A stretch of 64,000 bases of DNA from Hoeflea_A sp965228435 (lineage in GTDB: Bacteria; Pseudomonadota; Alphaproteobacteria; Rhizobiales; Rhizobiaceae), in assembly GCA_965228435.1 (NCBI GenBank), contig OZ245818.1, positions 1 to 64,000 on the forward strand, read 5' to 3'. Made by a program: the position numbers and the translations under genes. Positions within the stretch are counted from its first letter, which is position 1. Each line of letters opens with the position of its first letter. A model generated the notes under the pieces. That model was not told the origin of the DNA and did not search any database. It saw only the letters and a list, made by a program, of their open reading frames with translations. Below are positions 1 to 8,374 of the stretch, piece after piece.

Positions 1-241
1 GGATCCGCAACACGGCCATCACCGCGACCGCCAGCGCCAGCAGACCGTAGACAAGCCAGGCCTGCGGCAGCAGCCAGGGCAGCGAGATCGCAAACAGTCC
101 GGTCGCCACATGCACGGCCTTGCGCTGTATCTCGGCACTCCATCCGTAACGGTGGCCAGCCAGGCGCACCAGCCACATGCCGGCGACCAGAAGGCCGACC
201 GCCAATGGCAGAAGCAGAACGGCAAGCGCCGGTGGAAGCAT
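1..241 (-). CDS. Dolichol/polyprenol kinase-like integral membrane protein (partial, N-terminal 80 residues)
   Basis: The ATG at 241 overlaps the stop of the upstream DUF3419 gene (TGATG), so the two are probably translationally coupled. The reading frame runs off the window start, so only 80 residues are visible. Two strongly hydrophobic stretches (about 4-27 and 46-79) flank a short polar loop holding RKAVHVATGL at residues 40-49. This basic-plus-His motif is typical of the dolichol kinase / diacylglycerol kinase / CDP-archaeol-synthase-like membrane family. In this operon it would suit phosphorylation or cytidylylation of a lipid alcohol in the inner membrane. The family assignment rests on this one motif and the hydrophobicity, and the catalytic C-terminal part is outside the window. 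Confidence 0.6.
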   Translation of the reverse strand, partial: MLPPALAVLLLPLAVGLLVAGMWLVRLAGHRYGWSAEIQRKAVHVATGLFAISLPWLLPQAWLVYGLLALAVAVMAVLRI

Positions 242-1338
242 CAAGGCAGCACCTCCTCCACGACGAAATCGGAGTAGAAAAAGGCTTTGTCGACAGCCTT
301 GCCGGCATTCTCGGCCTCTTCCCGCGTCACGATCTGGTCGCGAAAGGCAGCGGGAACGCGACGTGGCGCCATCATGTTCCAGTACACGAGCCGGGCTGCC
401 GGGTTCGATGCTTCGAGTATCGATCGGTAAACCTGCTCGAAGACTTCAAGCGACATGTATTCAAAAATGTCGGAGAGGTTGAACCCGTCGGCCTTGTCAC
501 CGGTCGAGATAAAAGCCTCCAGCGACCCCTGGCGGATGTCCAGTCGGTCGAGTCGATCCCGGATGGTGTCGAAATGCTCGGCGCGCCAGGTCATCGGAAG
601 ATGATCGCCATGGCGGGCGTTCATGATCCAGTAGAGATAGGGATTGATCGACGGATCGCAGTCGACGGCCGCGTGGCGGATGCGGCGCTGCACATGTGCG
701 GCGGGAGACCCATCGACATGGTCGAAAAATGCCTTGTCACGACCCAACCGTCCCATGGCAAAGCGAGAGAAGAACAGCGATACCATGAGTTTCCAGCGCC
801 AGTTGTTCCAGCGTCTGTCGAGAAACACCTGCCGTTCCGGCTGCGGCCGCGGTTCAAAAATTGCATCGACGGTGGCGCGGGAATGCACGTAAGGCAGCAC
901 CCGGTTCTTGAACAGGCGGAAATAGCGTTCGAATTTTCCGCAGCCGCCGGCGCCGTGTTCGATCACGTCACTTTCGCGCGCCTTCCAGAAGGCTGCTGTC
1001 GCCTCGTCGGCGCCGTTCAGTGCTGTCGCGAGCAGTTCGGACCGCCTGTCAGAGGGGCGCGACCCCATCAGTTCGATGAGGCCCTGATGGTCGAGATTGC
1101 GGAAAGCACCGATGCGCAGATTGAGGCACTCGATCTGGGCCTGCGACAGGTCGACAACCACGACACGTTGCGGATCGAGGGTCAGCATGGCCAGCGCGTT
1201 GTCTCCGGCCGAGCAAATGGATACAAGCGTCGCTCCAGGCGCAGTTCCCAGCGCATCGGTCAGAACGTCCGCATCCTCCCAAAGCTGGGCATAACGGATG
1301 TCGTCGAAATCGGCCTTGCCGGCTATCTGTGATGTCAT
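241..1338 (-). CDS. DUF3419 family protein, BtaA-like 3-amino-3-carboxypropyl transferase
   Basis: The 365-residue protein matches the DUF3419/BtaA family. BtaA transfers the 3-amino-3-carboxypropyl group of S-adenosylmethionine to diacylglycerol, the first step of betaine lipid synthesis. Family marks seen are RYAQLWED near residues 15-22, a glycine-poor SAM-site variant SICSAGDNAL at about 40-49, and VVDLSQAQ at about 61-68. The ATG at 1338 overlaps the stop of the dikinase gene by four bases, and its own stop overlaps the next gene, so it sits in the middle of a coupled operon. No BtaB-type N-methyltransferase is visible, so a complete betaine-lipid pathway is not shown. The acceptor may be a different lipid or prenyl compound (inference). 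Confidence 0.75.
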   Translation of the reverse strand: MTSQIAGKADFDDIRYAQLWEDADVLTDALGTAPGATLVSICSAGDNALAMLTLDPQRVVVVDLSQAQIECLNLRIGAFRNLDHQGLIELMGSRPSDRRSELLATALNGADEATAAFWKARESDVIEHGAGGCGKFERYFRLFKNRVLPYVHSRATVDAIFEPRPQPERQVFLDRRWNNWRWKLMVSLFFSRFAMGRLGRDKAFFDHVDGSPAAHVQRRIRHAAVDCDPSINPYLYWIMNARHGDHLPMTWRAEHFDTIRDRLDRLDIRQGSLEAFISTGDKADGFNLSDIFEYMSLEVFEQVYRSILEASNPAARLVYWNMMAPRRVPAAFRDQIVTREEAENAGKAVDKAFFYSDFVVEEVLP

Positions 1339-3803
1339 GGATGCCTCGTGACCTCGCCGCTGGTTCCGTCAACGGTCACCGTTTCGCCGTCGCGGATCCA
1401 CGCCGTCGCGCCCTTCAGCGCGACAACGCAGGGAATGCCCATCTCGCGGGCGACAATGGCCGAATGGGACAGCAGGCTGCCACGTTCGACAACGATGGCC
1501 GATGCATTGGAAAATACCGCAATCCAGCCCGGGTCGGTGTGGCGGGCGACGAGGATATCGCCACTTTGCAGGCTCTCCTTCGACGGGTCGCGGATAACCC
1601 GCGCGGTCGCAGTGACAGTTCCGGCCGAACAGGCGGTTCCGGTGCGTCGCGTCTCGCTGCCAGCTTCCTCGGCCTCTGTTTCGCTGCCTATTTCGGCCGC
1701 GACATTGATCGCTGCCCCACTCACCGTCATGCGCTCGGGTGGATCCGGGCGGGTGGCGCTGGCGTCCATCTCGGACCGACGCAGATCAGCCAAGGGCTGC
1801 AGGTTTTGGGTCGCAGTATATCCCTCGATTGCGCCAAGCAATTCGTCCACCGTCAAATAGAACACGTCGCGCGCATCCCGGAGTTGGCCGAGCGCCGCCA
1901 GTTCTCGCCCCATCGCCAGGAACACTTTTCTAGCGCGGCCGAAGATGCGGGTACGCTCAAAGCGCAGGTTTTCCCGGTCACGCACGCGCGCCTTTGCCCA
2001 GCCGACAAAGCGTCTAGCGATCCAGCGCCGAAGCGGCTTGCCGGCGGCGACGGTGTCGAAGTCATGGGCGTCGGATACTGGCTGATGGCCTTGCCGAGCC
2101 GGCCGACGCGACGACGCCGCGATCGCAGCCAGCAACGCAGACGGGTCTTCGTCCAGGGTGACGCTCTCGAGCTTGAGTTCCTCGGTGCAGCGGTCGCCGA
2201 AACGTTCGATGTAGGCTTCGAAGGCACGACTTAGCTGTTCGTTCTCCGCAACGGCATCAGCGCCCCTGGTATCGATCCGGTCGGCCAGACCATCGACGGT
2301 CGAGACGATGGCGCCCATCTCCGCGATGCGTTTTGCCGGCTCGGCAGAAATGATGTCGCCCTGGCCGATCATCACGTGGTTGTGGAGTTCGAGACCAGGC
2401 TCGCCGAACCAGCGCTGCATCAGCTTGCGGGAAGCGCCGAAAGCCATCATGCAGAGGAAGTCGTTGACGATCGGCGCATCCCAACGGTCGAGCAGCGAAG
2501 CCTCGATGCGTCGATATTCCTCCGCCAGAGCGCTGAGGCCAGCCGAGGCAGGGTCAAGCGACTGCGGACCGATTGCTGCATCGAGCCGATCCTGGAAATC
2601 GTCGATGGTCCGGCGCAAGCGCATAGCCTGGACTGCAAGTCCCGCGCCGGCGCGCAGCATGCGACCATATTCTCGCCAGCGTGCAGCTCCAGTCAGTGCG
2701 CCCGGTCCGATCGTTGCCGTGACCGATTCCGGCAACGGCTCCGATACGCCCATCATGGTTTCCATGTGAGCCCGGTTGACGGCGAAGCCCGGCAGAAGCG
2801 CCAGTGCGCGGTACCAGTTGACGAGATTGTAGTAGACGCGTCCATCAATGCGCCCCAGCATGTTTTCAAATATCGGCGCGTTGGCCGAGATCACGTCCTC
2901 ACGCACACCGACCATGCGAACGAAGGCGCGGTAGACGCGTGCGTAGGCGTAACGGGCAAAGGAATAGGTCAGCGGCGTGACGAGGCCCGGATAGCTCTCG
3001 ACGATATTGGAGTTGTCGTAGATTACCACCTGTGGGTCCGAATGGGCCGGCGCCTTGAGTTCCGTTGTGATTGGCCGGGCCTGCAGGATGTGCAGAATGC
3101 CGTCGGCAATGGCCCATTCGATGTCTTGAGGCGCTCCGAAGGCTTCCTCTATCCCATGGGCCAGGCGGGCAACTTCCTGCGCCTGTTCCGGCGTCAGGAC
3201 CGTTTCGCCATCAGGTGCGGAGACGATGGCGTTTCGAACCGTATCGACCGTCCACGTCTCACCATCCTCTTCGCCTGAGACCAGTCGGTCACCGAGCCCG
3301 GCGACCGCCGAAACCACCGCATGGTGGCGCAAGCCGCTCACCGGGTCGGCCGAAAAGGCAACGCCGGCTGCGGTGGCATCGATCATTGTCTGAACGACGA
3401 TGGCCGGAGCAGGATCGGCTTCGTCCAGCCCGCGCACGGCACGGTAATCCGCGACGCTGCCTTCATGTCCCGATTGCCAGACCCGATGGGCGGCGTCAGC
3501 CACGTCACCCGGCTCGATATTCAGCAAACTGAGGAACTGTCCGGCATGTGAATGGTCGGTCCCATCCTCCTGAGCGCCAGAGGAGCGAACCGCGAAAGGG
3601 CCGTCACCCAGTTTTCCGGTCGCCTCGTCGAGGACCTTCACAAAGTCGACTTTCAATCCGTCTTTGTCGAACGCTCCGGGAAGAACGACGAAGAAATCAG
3701 GAGGCTTGAACCCAGCAAGGGCAAGCCGTGCAAGCGCCCTGCCCTTGCCGCCGGCGGCTTCCGGCAAGGGGCCATTTCCGGGATACAGCACCATCGCACT
3801 CAT
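1335..3803 (-). CDS. PEP synthase / rifampin-phosphotransferase-like dikinase
   Basis: The 822-residue protein has an N-terminal PPDK ATP-grasp domain (about 1-270, with FAVRSSGAQEDG near residue 73 and a VQTMI strand). A divergent middle domain follows (about 270-720), and a C-terminal swivelling phosphohistidine domain ends the protein. The catalytic His is in LLSHSAIVAREMGIP, at about residue 780. In this superfamily ATP is split to AMP and Pi, and a phosphate goes through the His to pyruvate or, in rifampin phosphotransferases, to an alcohol. The middle domain does not look like PEP synthase. The start is taken as the ATG at 3803, which overlaps the UbiA stop by four bases; an in-frame start 60 bases earlier would run further into that gene. 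An alcohol or prenol kinase role is inference. Confidence 0.75.
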   Translation of the reverse strand: MSAMVLYPGNGPLPEAAGGKGRALARLALAGFKPPDFFVVLPGAFDKDGLKVDFVKVLDEATGKLGDGPFAVRSSGAQEDGTDHSHAGQFLSLLNIEPGDVADAAHRVWQSGHEGSVADYRAVRGLDEADPAPAIVVQTMIDATAAGVAFSADPVSGLRHHAVVSAVAGLGDRLVSGEEDGETWTVDTVRNAIVSAPDGETVLTPEQAQEVARLAHGIEEAFGAPQDIEWAIADGILHILQARPITTELKAPAHSDPQVVIYDNSNIVESYPGLVTPLTYSFARYAYARVYRAFVRMVGVREDVISANAPIFENMLGRIDGRVYYNLVNWYRALALLPGFAVNRAHMETMMGVSEPLPESVTATIGPGALTGAARWREYGRMLRAGAGLAVQAMRLRRTIDDFQDRLDAAIGPQSLDPASAGLSALAEEYRRIEASLLDRWDAPIVNDFLCMMAFGASRKLMQRWFGEPGLELHNHVMIGQGDIISAEPAKRIAEMGAIVSTVDGLADRIDTRGADAVAENEQLSRAFEAYIERFGDRCTEELKLESVTLDEDPSALLAAIAASSRRPARQGHQPVSDAHDFDTVAAGKPLRRWIARRFVGWAKARVRDRENLRFERTRIFGRARKVFLAMGRELAALGQLRDARDVFYLTVDELLGAIEGYTATQNLQPLADLRRSEMDASATRPDPPERMTVSGAAINVAAEIGSETEAEEAGSETRRTGTACSAGTVTATARVIRDPSKESLQSGDILVARHTDPGWIAVFSNASAIVVERGSLLSHSAIVAREMGIPCVVALKGATAWIRDGETVTVDGTSGEVTRHP

Positions 3804-4741
3804 GACAGCCAGCTCCCGACGATCGGCGCAAATCCTGCCGCTGTGTAGCACACGAACACCCAAAGGCCGGAGACGGTGTCGAGCCGGGCCTGCCCCTTGT
3901 CATCCGGTGCCCGGCGCATTCCGAACGCCACCCACCAGGCGAAGAGCAGCATGGCCAATCCCGGTAGACCGGTGGCTATCGCATGTCCCGTTGCCAGGCC
4001 GACGCCAATCAGCAGCAGAAATGAAAGTCCGGTCATGGCGATCCAGACCGCAGATGCACCCTGCACGCCCCAGAGGCCGGAATAGGTTTCGACCCCCTCG
4101 CGTTCGTTTTCCGGGGCCCAGATTTTGCGCCCTATCTCCAGCACGCAGCCGTTGACGAAGGACAGCGCCAGGAAAAGCACCAGGGCGCTTGCCGGACGAC
4201 CGGAAGCAGGCAGCCATTCTGCGCCGGTGACGAAGAGGTCGAGCAGCGGCATGATCGCCATATGCGACACGAGATAGAGAACCGGGCGCGCCTTGAGCCA
4301 GTCGGGTATGAAGAACTCGACCGTCATCAGCGCCAGCCAGAGCCAGACAAGCACCAGCAGAAAGAGCAGCGCCGGTTGGTAAAACCAGGTCAGAAGCACG
4401 GCCACAGGAACCAGTCCCGCGCCGATCCCGAGGATCAACCGAAGACTCACCAGACCGCGCGGGATCGGTCGCTCCGGCCGGTAGCGCCGATCATCGGGCC
4501 CGTCCTTGTACTCATCGCAGGCCCTCAACTGGATGAAGATGATGAGCGAAACCAGAAATGCGACGGCATAGGCCGGCCAGTCGGGAAAAGAGCGACCGGC
4601 CAGCAGCGCCGAGACGTTGACGCTTGCTGCGCTGAAAACGGCCAAGAGGATCGCGGTCTTTGCCAGCGGAATGCGTTCAGCCTGATAGATCCAGAGCCGT
4701 CTGAGCAGCGGCAGGTTGCGTTCCGCCTCTGCCTCGGTCAC
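3800..4741 (-). CDS. UbiA family prenyltransferase
   Basis: The 313-residue, highly hydrophobic protein has about eight predicted membrane segments. An Asp-rich loop DEYKDGPDD is followed by RPERPIPRGLVS, the hallmark of the first prenyl-diphosphate/Mg site of the UbiA superfamily. The second acidic site is atypical (RKIWAPENEREGVETYS), a form found in a poorly characterised UbiA subgroup. The start is a GTG at 4741 that overlaps the HMG-CoA reductase stop (GTGA); an in-frame ATG 87 bases upstream lies inside that gene and is unlikely. The enzyme should move a prenyl group onto a membrane acceptor. Its coupling to HMG-CoA reductase suggests that the prenyl donor is mevalonate-derived. Confidence 0.8.
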   Translation of the reverse strand: MTEAEAERNLPLLRRLWIYQAERIPLAKTAILLAVFSAASVNVSALLAGRSFPDWPAYAVAFLVSLIIFIQLRACDEYKDGPDDRRYRPERPIPRGLVSLRLILGIGAGLVPVAVLLTWFYQPALLFLLVLVWLWLALMTVEFFIPDWLKARPVLYLVSHMAIMPLLDLFVTGAEWLPASGRPASALVLFLALSFVNGCVLEIGRKIWAPENEREGVETYSGLWGVQGASAVWIAMTGLSFLLLIGVGLATGHAIATGLPGLAMLLFAWWVAFGMRRAPDDKGQARLDTVSGLWVFVCYTAAGFAPIVGSWLS

Positions 4742-6018
4742 GCGCGCTGTCTCGCATAGCGCTGATGGGCCTTGGCGAAGTGGCCGGAGGCCATGGCAGC
4801 AACAATCGAGATTTCGCCACACAGGCAAAGCGCCGCCGCCACTTCCGCAAGTGCGGCGCGTTTGCCAGCGCCCTGCAGGCCGAGGATGCGCAAACCCGCT
4901 GCCTGGCTCGGCAACCCGGTGCCACCTCCAACGGTTCCGACCAGCAGATTGGGCAATGTTACCGAAACAAAAAGGTCGCCGTCATGATCTTCCATTCGGG
5001 TGAACCCGACGGCCGACTCGGCCACACATGCCGCATCCTGGCCGGTCGCGATGTAGAGAGCCGCGAGTGCGTTGGCGTAGTGCGCCTGGGCACCCAACTG
5101 GCCCGACAGCAGCGATCCGAGATTGGCGATGCGACCATAGGCCAGCATCTGATCCACGGTGCAATGCAGCTTGCGCTTGACGGCATCGGCGGGAATGGTG
5201 GCGCTGGCGGTCACCTTGGCGCCGCGGCCGGTCAGCAAGCCGAGGAAGGATCCCTTCTTGTCGCCGGAGTAATTCCCCTCGACATACCAGGCCAGCGGCT
5301 TGACCGGCGACTGTTCGGCGATGTGCTCGCACATGGCCGCCGTGGCGATGGTCACCATGTTCTGGCCCGAGGCATCTCCGGTCTGGTAGCGGCACAGCAG
5401 AAAACAGACGTCGTTGTCCATGGCCGGTTCAAGCGACACGAGCTTGCCGTGCCGGGTGGTCGTTTCCGCCACTTCCTTGAGCTTTTCGGCGTTGAGGACC
5501 ACCCAGTCGATGAAAACCCCGGTCTCGGCTGTCGACCGGAACCTGAACGCCGGCGTGCGCAACACGCCATCATAGGTGAGAGCGGCCGCAATGCCGCCCG
5601 TCGTGGCGGTGATGTCGGCGCCGCGCCCGTAGGAGGCAACCAGGGCTGCCTCACTCGTGGCCAGCGGCACCAGAAAATCACCCTGGGCGTGGATGCCGTT
5701 GATGCGCAGCGGACCGATAATACCGACGGGCACCTTTACAGTGCCAATCATGTTTTCGATGTTGGTGTCGTAGGCTTTCAGGGAACCGGCCGTCTCATCA
5801 TCCAGGATGAGGTCCCGATCGGCTTCGGTGGCGTCGGTATCGGCGACAATGCGGTCCCAGAACCGGCGGGTGCTGTCAGAACTCGCTCGACGGGCGGGCC
5901 TCAGCCTCTCCACCGCATGCGCCTTGGTCGCCAGTTTCCGATCCACCGCCTCGGCATCGAAGCGGCTGCGAAGACTGGCGAGCATGTCGCGGATATGAAA
6001 CGGTACAATCACGGTCAC
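4738..6018 (-). CDS. Hydroxymethylglutaryl-CoA reductase, class I type
   Basis: The 426-residue protein carries the full catalytic set of class I HMG-CoA reductases. ENMIG is at 88-92, E123 lies in VPLATSEAALVAS, GDASGQNM spans 215-221, Lys lies in SGDKKGS (254/255), D328 in GQDAA, GTVGGGT spans 361-367, and a C-terminal GHFAKAH contains the catalytic-type H418. These correspond to human Glu559, Lys691, Asp767 and His866. It makes mevalonate from HMG-CoA and NADPH. There is no membrane anchor. The start is GTG at 6018; a second GTG two codons later has the better placed G-rich ribosome site. Most alphaproteobacteria use the MEP pathway, so this gene is unusual. No other mevalonate-pathway gene lies in the window. 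Confidence 0.9.
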   Translation of the reverse strand: MTVIVPFHIRDMLASLRSRFDAEAVDRKLATKAHAVERLRPARRASSDSTRRFWDRIVADTDATEADRDLILDDETAGSLKAYDTNIENMIGTVKVPVGIIGPLRINGIHAQGDFLVPLATSEAALVASYGRGADITATTGGIAAALTYDGVLRTPAFRFRSTAETGVFIDWVVLNAEKLKEVAETTTRHGKLVSLEPAMDNDVCFLLCRYQTGDASGQNMVTIATAAMCEHIAEQSPVKPLAWYVEGNYSGDKKGSFLGLLTGRGAKVTASATIPADAVKRKLHCTVDQMLAYGRIANLGSLLSGQLGAQAHYANALAALYIATGQDAACVAESAVGFTRMEDHDGDLFVSVTLPNLLVGTVGGGTGLPSQAAGLRILGLQGAGKRAALAEVAAALCLCGEISIVAAMASGHFAKAHQRYARQRA

Positions 6019-6082
6019 CCCCCAAGGTCCTGTTTACGTTATCCCCTGTTTCGGCGGCGTTAATGCCCCGCGTGTCATGGCA

Positions 6083-6958
6083 TCAGACCGCCAGAGCGCC
6101 GCGCTCCAGCACCCTGCCGACGGCCGCCTTGGTCTCTTCGTAAAGCGGTTCAGTCGCCTGCAGCACTTCGTCGGTTTGCATCAGATCGAGGACCCGCCAG
6201 GCTCCAACCTTCGGCTGGATCAACAGGTCGCATCGCATGCGTTTGGTCTTTTCCTCGATGATCGTGCGCTGCATGAGCTGGCTTGCAGCATAAAGCACGT
6301 CGATCTTGCCGGGGATTGTGCCCTCCTCCCCCTCGGGTCCACCGGAAACATCCACACCGACAATGACGGACGCCTTGTCCTGCAAGAGATCGATGGGCAC
6401 CGGGTTGGTCATGCCGCCGTCAATATGCACCACACCGTCGATGACAACCGGGTGAAACACCGCCGGCATGGCGGCCGAGGCGGATATGGCGGGCAGCAAG
6501 GGGCCGCTCGAAAAGACCGCAAAATCGTGTTCGTAGTATCGGGTTGCGACGATCTGCGTTTCCACATTCAGATCTTCAATCAGCGTCGGCAAAGTTGGCG
6601 GCAGGAGACGCTCAAGAATGCGCTCGAGGTCGAGTTCGCCAAGCCTAAAGCGGCTTGTGCTTTTCAGCTCTTCGAGGCTTTTGACCCGCAACTCCCATAT
6701 GCTGGCCAGGATCGCCGCGTGATCGCCGAAGCGGTCCATGAGGTATTCGCGAAGATCTTCGCCGTTCATGCCATGGGCGTAACAGGCTCCGAGAATCGCT
6801 CCGATGGAGGTTCCGGCAATCGAGGTCGGCCGCAGGCCAAGATCGTCCAGAGCGCGCAGCACGTGGACATGCGCTATGCCTCTGGCGCCTCCGGCTCCCA
6901 GTGCCAGTCCGATCGAGTGTTCGCTCATGCGCGTCGCTGCCCAGGTGTGCTTTGTCAT
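6083..6958 (-). CDS. Patatin-like phospholipase family protein
   Basis: This is a 291-residue patatin-fold hydrolase. The oxyanion-hole motif GAGGARGIAH lies at about residues 21-30, the nucleophile elbow is GTSIGA (about 49-54), and the catalytic Asp is in HIDGGMTNPVP, so the Ser-Asp dyad is complete. No signal peptide is visible, which suggests a cytoplasmic or membrane-peripheral enzyme. The annotated ATG is at 6958; an alternative ATG ten codons in (6928, starting MSEHSIGLALG) begins closer to the fold and is equally possible. It lies 64 bases upstream of the HMG-CoA reductase gene on the same strand and could belong to the same transcript. Acting on the lipid product of that operon is inference. 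Confidence 0.85.
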   Translation of the reverse strand: MTKHTWAATRMSEHSIGLALGAGGARGIAHVHVLRALDDLGLRPTSIAGTSIGAILGACYAHGMNGEDLREYLMDRFGDHAAILASIWELRVKSLEELKSTSRFRLGELDLERILERLLPPTLPTLIEDLNVETQIVATRYYEHDFAVFSSGPLLPAISASAAMPAVFHPVVIDGVVHIDGGMTNPVPIDLLQDKASVIVGVDVSGGPEGEEGTIPGKIDVLYAASQLMQRTIIEEKTKRMRCDLLIQPKVGAWRVLDLMQTDEVLQATEPLYEETKAAVGRVLERGALAV

Positions 6959-7094
6959 TTGAACCTATGCACACAATGGCTTCGATTCAATTGCCAGGCA
7001 CATCAAGCCCATGGGGCTTCCACTGTTTGTGGAATCTATTGAAGGCGTTATCGCAGGTTACTTAGGCAGAGATTCAAATACTTCGCGGATCGAT

Positions 7095-7985
7095 TCAACG
7101 CTTGGCTCGGTCTTCCGATACAGCTTTGAGGGTCGCTTCCAAAGTACGCGACCTGTCGCGCGTCCGGCGGGTCTCCGTTCCGAACCGCGAACCGTCCAGG
7201 ATACGCATGATGTCCGCGGCACCCTGATGATATCCGGGAGGCAGATCGAGGGAGGCGAAGGTGTCGCGTATCTCTTCCATCTCCCGCACCCAGCGCCCGG
7301 CATCGGCCGGCAGACGCGGTATGGTGGCCTGGGCGCGGCGCATGAGATCGGGCTGACTGCTGGCGAATTCGTCCAGGAATGCTTCGAGAAACCCCATATC
7401 CTCGGCTGACAGCATGGCGGCGGTCAGAAGCGAATTGACGCCCTTGGTCACCGATGCATAGCTCATCTTGAAGCCGGAGGCCGAGCCAATTGCGTCGCCG
7501 AGATCGATCACCTGAAAGGCAATGCCGTCCATCCCATCGAGGAGGTACGATCGGGCCCCGGCTATATAAAGTCGCGGCAAGCCGTTATCCGACGGAGGCG
7601 GGCCGACGATCCCGCCGTCGACAAAATCGACCGGCGATCCGTCAAATGCGCCGGCGATTTCGTTCACATGCGCCGGTGAAATGGCATTGCCTTCAACAAA
7701 CACGAACGAGGCGTCCGCCGCCTTGGTGGCGTCCGCCAGACGGCGCGCTTCCTGTTCGGCAACGGCCGGCGGCAACACCGAAAACACAATATCGCTGGAT
7801 GCCGCCAGTTCCTCGTAGTCGGAGAAAGGAGCGATGCCGGCTTCCTGAGCCCGAGTCAGGCTTTCCGCACTGCGCCCCGAAAACACCGCGCCAACCCCAT
7901 AACCGGCCGCCCTGAGCCGGCCGGCGATTGCCGCTCCCATTTCACCGATACCAAGAAGGCCGACGTTGGCTGTCTTTGCGCTCAT
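7095..7985 (-). CDS. NAD(P)-dependent oxidoreductase, 6-phosphogluconate-dehydrogenase-like fold with DUF1932 C-terminus
   Basis: The 296-residue protein has an N-terminal Rossmann domain with GLLGIGEMGAAIAGRL at about 9-24, then a helical DUF1932-type C-terminal domain containing a Lys in FKMSYASVTKG (the family usually has a catalytic Lys here). It belongs to the beta-hydroxyacid dehydrogenase superfamily, whose members oxidise 2- or 3-hydroxy acids with NAD(P). The ATG overlaps the stop of the RidA-like gene by four bases, so it is the last gene of the extended hpa operon. Its exact substrate is unknown. In this context it may reduce or oxidise a product of aromatic ring cleavage (inference). 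Confidence 0.8.
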   Translation of the reverse strand: MSAKTANVGLLGIGEMGAAIAGRLRAAGYGVGAVFSGRSAESLTRAQEAGIAPFSDYEELAASSDIVFSVLPPAVAEQEARRLADATKAADASFVFVEGNAISPAHVNEIAGAFDGSPVDFVDGGIVGPPPSDNGLPRLYIAGARSYLLDGMDGIAFQVIDLGDAIGSASGFKMSYASVTKGVNSLLTAAMLSAEDMGFLEAFLDEFASSQPDLMRRAQATIPRLPADAGRWVREMEEIRDTFASLDLPPGYHQGAADIMRILDGSRFGTETRRTRDRSRTLEATLKAVSEDRAKR

Positions 7986-8374
7986 GTGTCCTCATTCACC
8001 ACTGCGGTGGCAACGATCTGCAGACAGCAGCCCTCGGGAAGCACCGTCTGGTGCGCCTGGCGTGCCGGTCGCTTTGCCGGGTCAGGGTAAAGGCGCAACC
8101 AGTGCGGATTGACCAGCGGCCTGTCACCCTTGTCGGCAAAGTAGAGATCGATCTTTACCACGTCCTGAAGTTCGGCTCCCCCTTCTTCCAGGATCGCTTC
8201 GAGATAGTCAAAAACCAACGCGATCTGGTGTGCCTTGTCTCCGGGATAGGTGTCGCTGTCGAGCTCCTTGCCGAGAATGGACGACGTGATCAGAAGCCCG
8301 CGGTGAATGGCGGCATTCGGAACCGGGTTCGTATGCTGCGCGGCCCGGCGGCTGGTAATCGAGCGGACGATCAG
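7982..8374 (-). CDS. RidA (YjgF/YER057c/UK114) family protein with a non-standard start
   Basis: The open frame ending at 7982 encodes a RidA-type protein with conserved internal sequence (AIHRGLLITSSIL, LQDVVKIDLYF, RQAHQTVLPEG). RidA proteins deaminate reactive enamine/imine intermediates, and relatives act on aromatic meta-cleavage products. The frame contains no ATG or GTG start upstream. A TTG at 8218 would remove the N-terminal half. A CTG at 8374 overlaps the stop of the upstream FAH gene (CTGA) and gives 130 residues, the normal family length, so I use it. The choice is an inference from length and overlap, and a sequencing error is possible. The stop overlaps the next ATG (ATGA). Confidence 0.7.
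   Translation of the reverse strand: MIVRSITSRRAAQHTNPVPNAAIHRGLLITSSILGKELDSDTYPGDKAHQIALVFDYLEAILEEGGAELQDVVKIDLYFADKGDRPLVNPHWLRLYPDPAKRPARQAHQTVLPEGCCLQIVATAVVNEDT

Noticed and set aside
205..1332. Long plus-strand open frame antisense to the DUF3419 gene
   Set aside because: It mirrors the codon pattern of the minus-strand gene, has no recognisable domain and no ribosome site. Long antisense frames are expected in high-GC coding DNA.
2376..3278. Plus-strand open frame within the dikinase gene
   Set aside because: It is a shadow of the minus-strand dikinase gene, without a domain or initiation signal.
4765..6063. Long plus-strand open frame antisense to HMG-CoA reductase
   Set aside because: Its sequence is rich in Arg, Gly and His with no known domain, and the opposite strand is clearly an intact enzyme gene.
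6959..7094. A small gene between the patatin-like and DUF1932 genes
   Set aside because: No frame with a start, ribosome site and protein-like composition fits in these 136 bases.
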